Positions 62,023-64,000 of a stretch of DNA of 64,000 nt are shown piece by piece. The DNA lies in NCBI GenBank assembly GCA_003284275.1, contig QBVU01000002.1, forward strand, positions 1-64,000. Direction: 5' to 3'. The stretch comes from Pelagibacteraceae bacterium AG-313-A04. Its GTDB lineage: Bacteria > Pseudomonadota > Alphaproteobacteria > Pelagibacterales > Pelagibacteraceae. Each line of letters begins with the position of its first letter. Position 1 is the first letter of the stretch. The notes under the pieces are model-generated. The model ran no database searches and was not told the origin of the DNA. It worked only from the letters and a program-made list of their open reading frames with translations. A program made the translations under genes and the position numbers.

Positions 62023-62687
62023 ATGTTTCCGAAATTCCTTTGAATTTTGTTATATCTTCTAATAATTTTTCGTAAATCTCTAGAGTTGAAATCAGGCCAC
62101 AATTTTTTTAGAAAAAAAAGCTCTGTATAAGCTAATTGCCAAAGTAAGAAGTTACTTAATCTTTGATACCCACCAGTTCTAATTAAGATATCTGGATTAG
62201 GTATACTTTTAGTATATAAATTTTTTTCTATTTTTTTTATTGTTAGATTCCCTCTTGTTTTTTTTAAAGCGTTTAGAATTTCTATTTTTGAACCATAGTT
62301 TAATGCTAAATTAATTATAATTTTTTTATTTTTATTTGTAAGATCTTTAGTTTTTCTCAGTATTAGTTTTAATTCTTTGGAAAACTTCTTTACGTCGCCT
62401 AGAATATTAATTTTAATATCTTGTTTTACAATATTATTTAATTCATTAAAAAAATATTCCTTTAAAAGCTTAAATAAAAATGTTTTTTCCTTTTTTGGTC
62501 TTTTCCAATTCTCAGATGAAAAAACATAAAAAGTTAATACGGGTATGTTAAGTTTCAATGATTCTTTGACAATTTTTTTAACTGTTTCTACCCCTTTTAG
62601 ATGGCCAAAATTCCTACCTTTACCTTTTTTTTTACCCCACCTCCCATTGCCATCCATAATAAATGCAATATGGTTTAGGTTGTTCAT
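62019..62687 (-). CDS. uppS: Isoprenyl (undecaprenyl) diphosphate synthase
   Basis: HIAFIMDGNGRWGKKKGKGRNFGHLKG, FSSENWKRPKKE, PDILIRTGGYQRLSNFLLWQLAYTEL. Confidence 0.96.
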   Translation of the reverse strand: MNNLNHIAFIMDGNGRWGKKKGKGRNFGHLKGVETVKKIVKESLKLNIPVLTFYVFSSENWKRPKKEKTFLFKLLKEYFFNELNNIVKQDIKINILGDVKKFSKELKLILRKTKDLTNKNKKIIINLALNYGSKIEILNALKKTRGNLTIKKIEKNLYTKSIPNPDILIRTGGYQRLSNFLLWQLAYTELFFLKKLWPDFNSRDLRKIIRRYNKIQRNFGNI

Positions 62688-63244
62688 ATTAAACTTATCT
62701 CTTTTTCTTTTTCAGTTAATGTTTTCTCTATTATATCTATGTATTTGTCAGTCAACTTTTGAATATTTTTTTCAAAATTTTTATTACTATCCTCTGAAAT
62801 TATTTTTTCTTTAAGTTTTTTTTTAAGATCTTCATTAGCTTCACGTCTTATATTTCTAATAGCAACTTTACCTTTTTCGCCCATATTCTTTAAAATTTTT
62901 ATAAGATCTTTTCTTCTTTCTTCTGTCAAATCTGGTATTCTAATTCTAATAATTTGACCATCCAATTGCGGGTTAACACCTAAATCAGATTTTTGTATCG
63001 CGCTCTCAATTAGAGTAGTGTTAGTTTTATCCCAAACTTGTATAGAAATTAGTCTTGCCTCAGGAACGCTAATTGTTGCTAATTGTTCAATAGGCATAAG
63101 TTGACCATAAACATCGACTTTAATTGTATCTAACATATTTATATTAGCTCTTCCTGTTCTTAGTGTTGAAATATCTTTTTTCAATGAAAGAATACTTTTA
63201 TCCATTTTTGAGGAATAATCTGACTCTTTAAATTCGCTACTCAT
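62684..63244 (-). CDS. frr: Ribosome recycling factor
   Basis: LRTGRANINMLDTIKVDVYGQLMPIEQLATISVPEARL. Confidence 0.97.
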   Translation of the reverse strand: MSSEFKESDYSSKMDKSILSLKKDISTLRTGRANINMLDTIKVDVYGQLMPIEQLATISVPEARLISIQVWDKTNTTLIESAIQKSDLGVNPQLDGQIIRIRIPDLTEERRKDLIKILKNMGEKGKVAIRNIRREANEDLKKKLKEKIISEDSNKNFEKNIQKLTDKYIDIIEKTLTEKEKEISLI

Positions 63245-63247
63245 TGA

Positions 63248-64000
63248 TTACACACCTTCTCCAACTTTATATCTAATAAAATCCAATATTTTCATCTCTT
63301 TGTCTACAGAGTTTTCCTTTAAAATTTCAGAGACCTTTTTTTTTGGATCCATTATCCATAGCTGGCTCAAAAGTGAATTATCATTCAAAAATTTGGTTAA
63401 TTTTCCTTTTGAAATTTTTTCTGCCATAGGAGCTGGTTTACCTGAATTACTAATCTCTGCTTTTATTATTTCTAATTCTTTATCAATTATATCCTGATTA
63501 ATACCTTCATTATTTATCGCTAAAGGACTTGATGCCGCGATATGCATCGCAATCTTGTTGCCTATGTCATCGTTTTTTCCTTTTGATATACCGTCTATTT
63601 TTACAACAGAAATTATCTTACCTATACCTTTTTCAATTGCTGAGTGAACATAAAAAAAATTAGTTCCTTGAGAGTTTTCGAAAAAATCTGATCTTCTAAT
63701 TGTAATTTTTTCTCCAATTTTTGAAATTAAATTAACTAAGTTGTCTTTTACAGTAATTCCATTTAACATTTTTACTTGATTAAGTTTATCCAAATCACCT
63801 TTTGTATTAAAGTTTATTTCTGATAGCTCTTTACAAAATTTGATAAAATCTTGGTTCTTTGCGACAAAATCTGTTTCGCTGTTTATTTCAATCAAAGAAA
63901 TATTTCCCTTGCTCTCTTTTACTAAGGCTAAGCCTTCCGAGGCAGTCCTGCTCATTTTTTTGGAGGCTTTTGCTATTCCTTTTTTACGTAAAAACTCGAC
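63248..64000 (-). CDS. tsf: Elongation factor Ts, partial (continues past right edge)
   Basis: EGLALVKESKGNISLIEINSETDFVAKNQDF; MHIAASSPLAI. Confidence 0.93.
   Translation of the reverse strand, partial: VEFLRKKGIAKASKKMSRTASEGLALVKESKGNISLIEINSETDFVAKNQDFIKFCKELSEINFNTKGDLDKLNQVKMLNGITVKDNLVNLISKIGEKITIRRSDFFENSQGTNFFYVHSAIEKGIGKIISVVKIDGISKGKNDDIGNKIAMHIAASSPLAINNEGINQDIIDKELEIIKAEISNSGKPAPMAEKISKGKLTKFLNDNSLLSQLWIMDPKKKVSEILKENSVDKEMKILDFIRYKVGEGV

Overview
AT-rich, very tightly packed alphaproteobacterial chromosome window. Gene content and order resemble a Pelagibacterales (SAR11)-like streamlined genome; this taxonomic call is inference. Left to right: a Fur-box-preceded Fe(III) ABC transporter (futA / small CxxC ORF / futB); a divergent phosphofructokinase-pyruvate kinase pair; gap; a complete glycerol-type ABC transporter (DUF2160/glpQ/glpP/glpT/glpS/glpV) with glpK and gpsA; trkH-trkA-ntrX-ntrY; ispDF-pgpA-cinA; a beta-propeller/autotransporter-like surface protein; a ratA-like gene-lipA-ftsB-eno-kdsA-pyrG-secG-tpiA block; ppiD-trpEGDC-lexA-gltX, with an exact alphaproteobacterial SOS box before lexA. 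The accessory block at 40.4-50.6 kb holds a C5 methyltransferase with a convergent TdeIII-like endonuclease, a PIF1/RecD-like helicase with a Cas4-like four-Cys nuclease, paired orphan sensor-like membrane proteins next to a PrsW-like protease and a DUF2167 protein with a non-ATG start, and a Pro/Glu repeat protein. The window ends with the envelope cluster lpxB/PQQ-type dehydrogenase/lpxI/lpxA/fabZ/lpxD/skp/bamA/dxr/cdsA/uppS/frr/tsf, in which rseP and pyrH are absent from their usual positions. No rRNA, tRNA or CRISPR array was recognised. The most interesting candidates are the helicase-nuclease-restriction operon and the orphan-sensor/PrsW/DUF2167 cluster.
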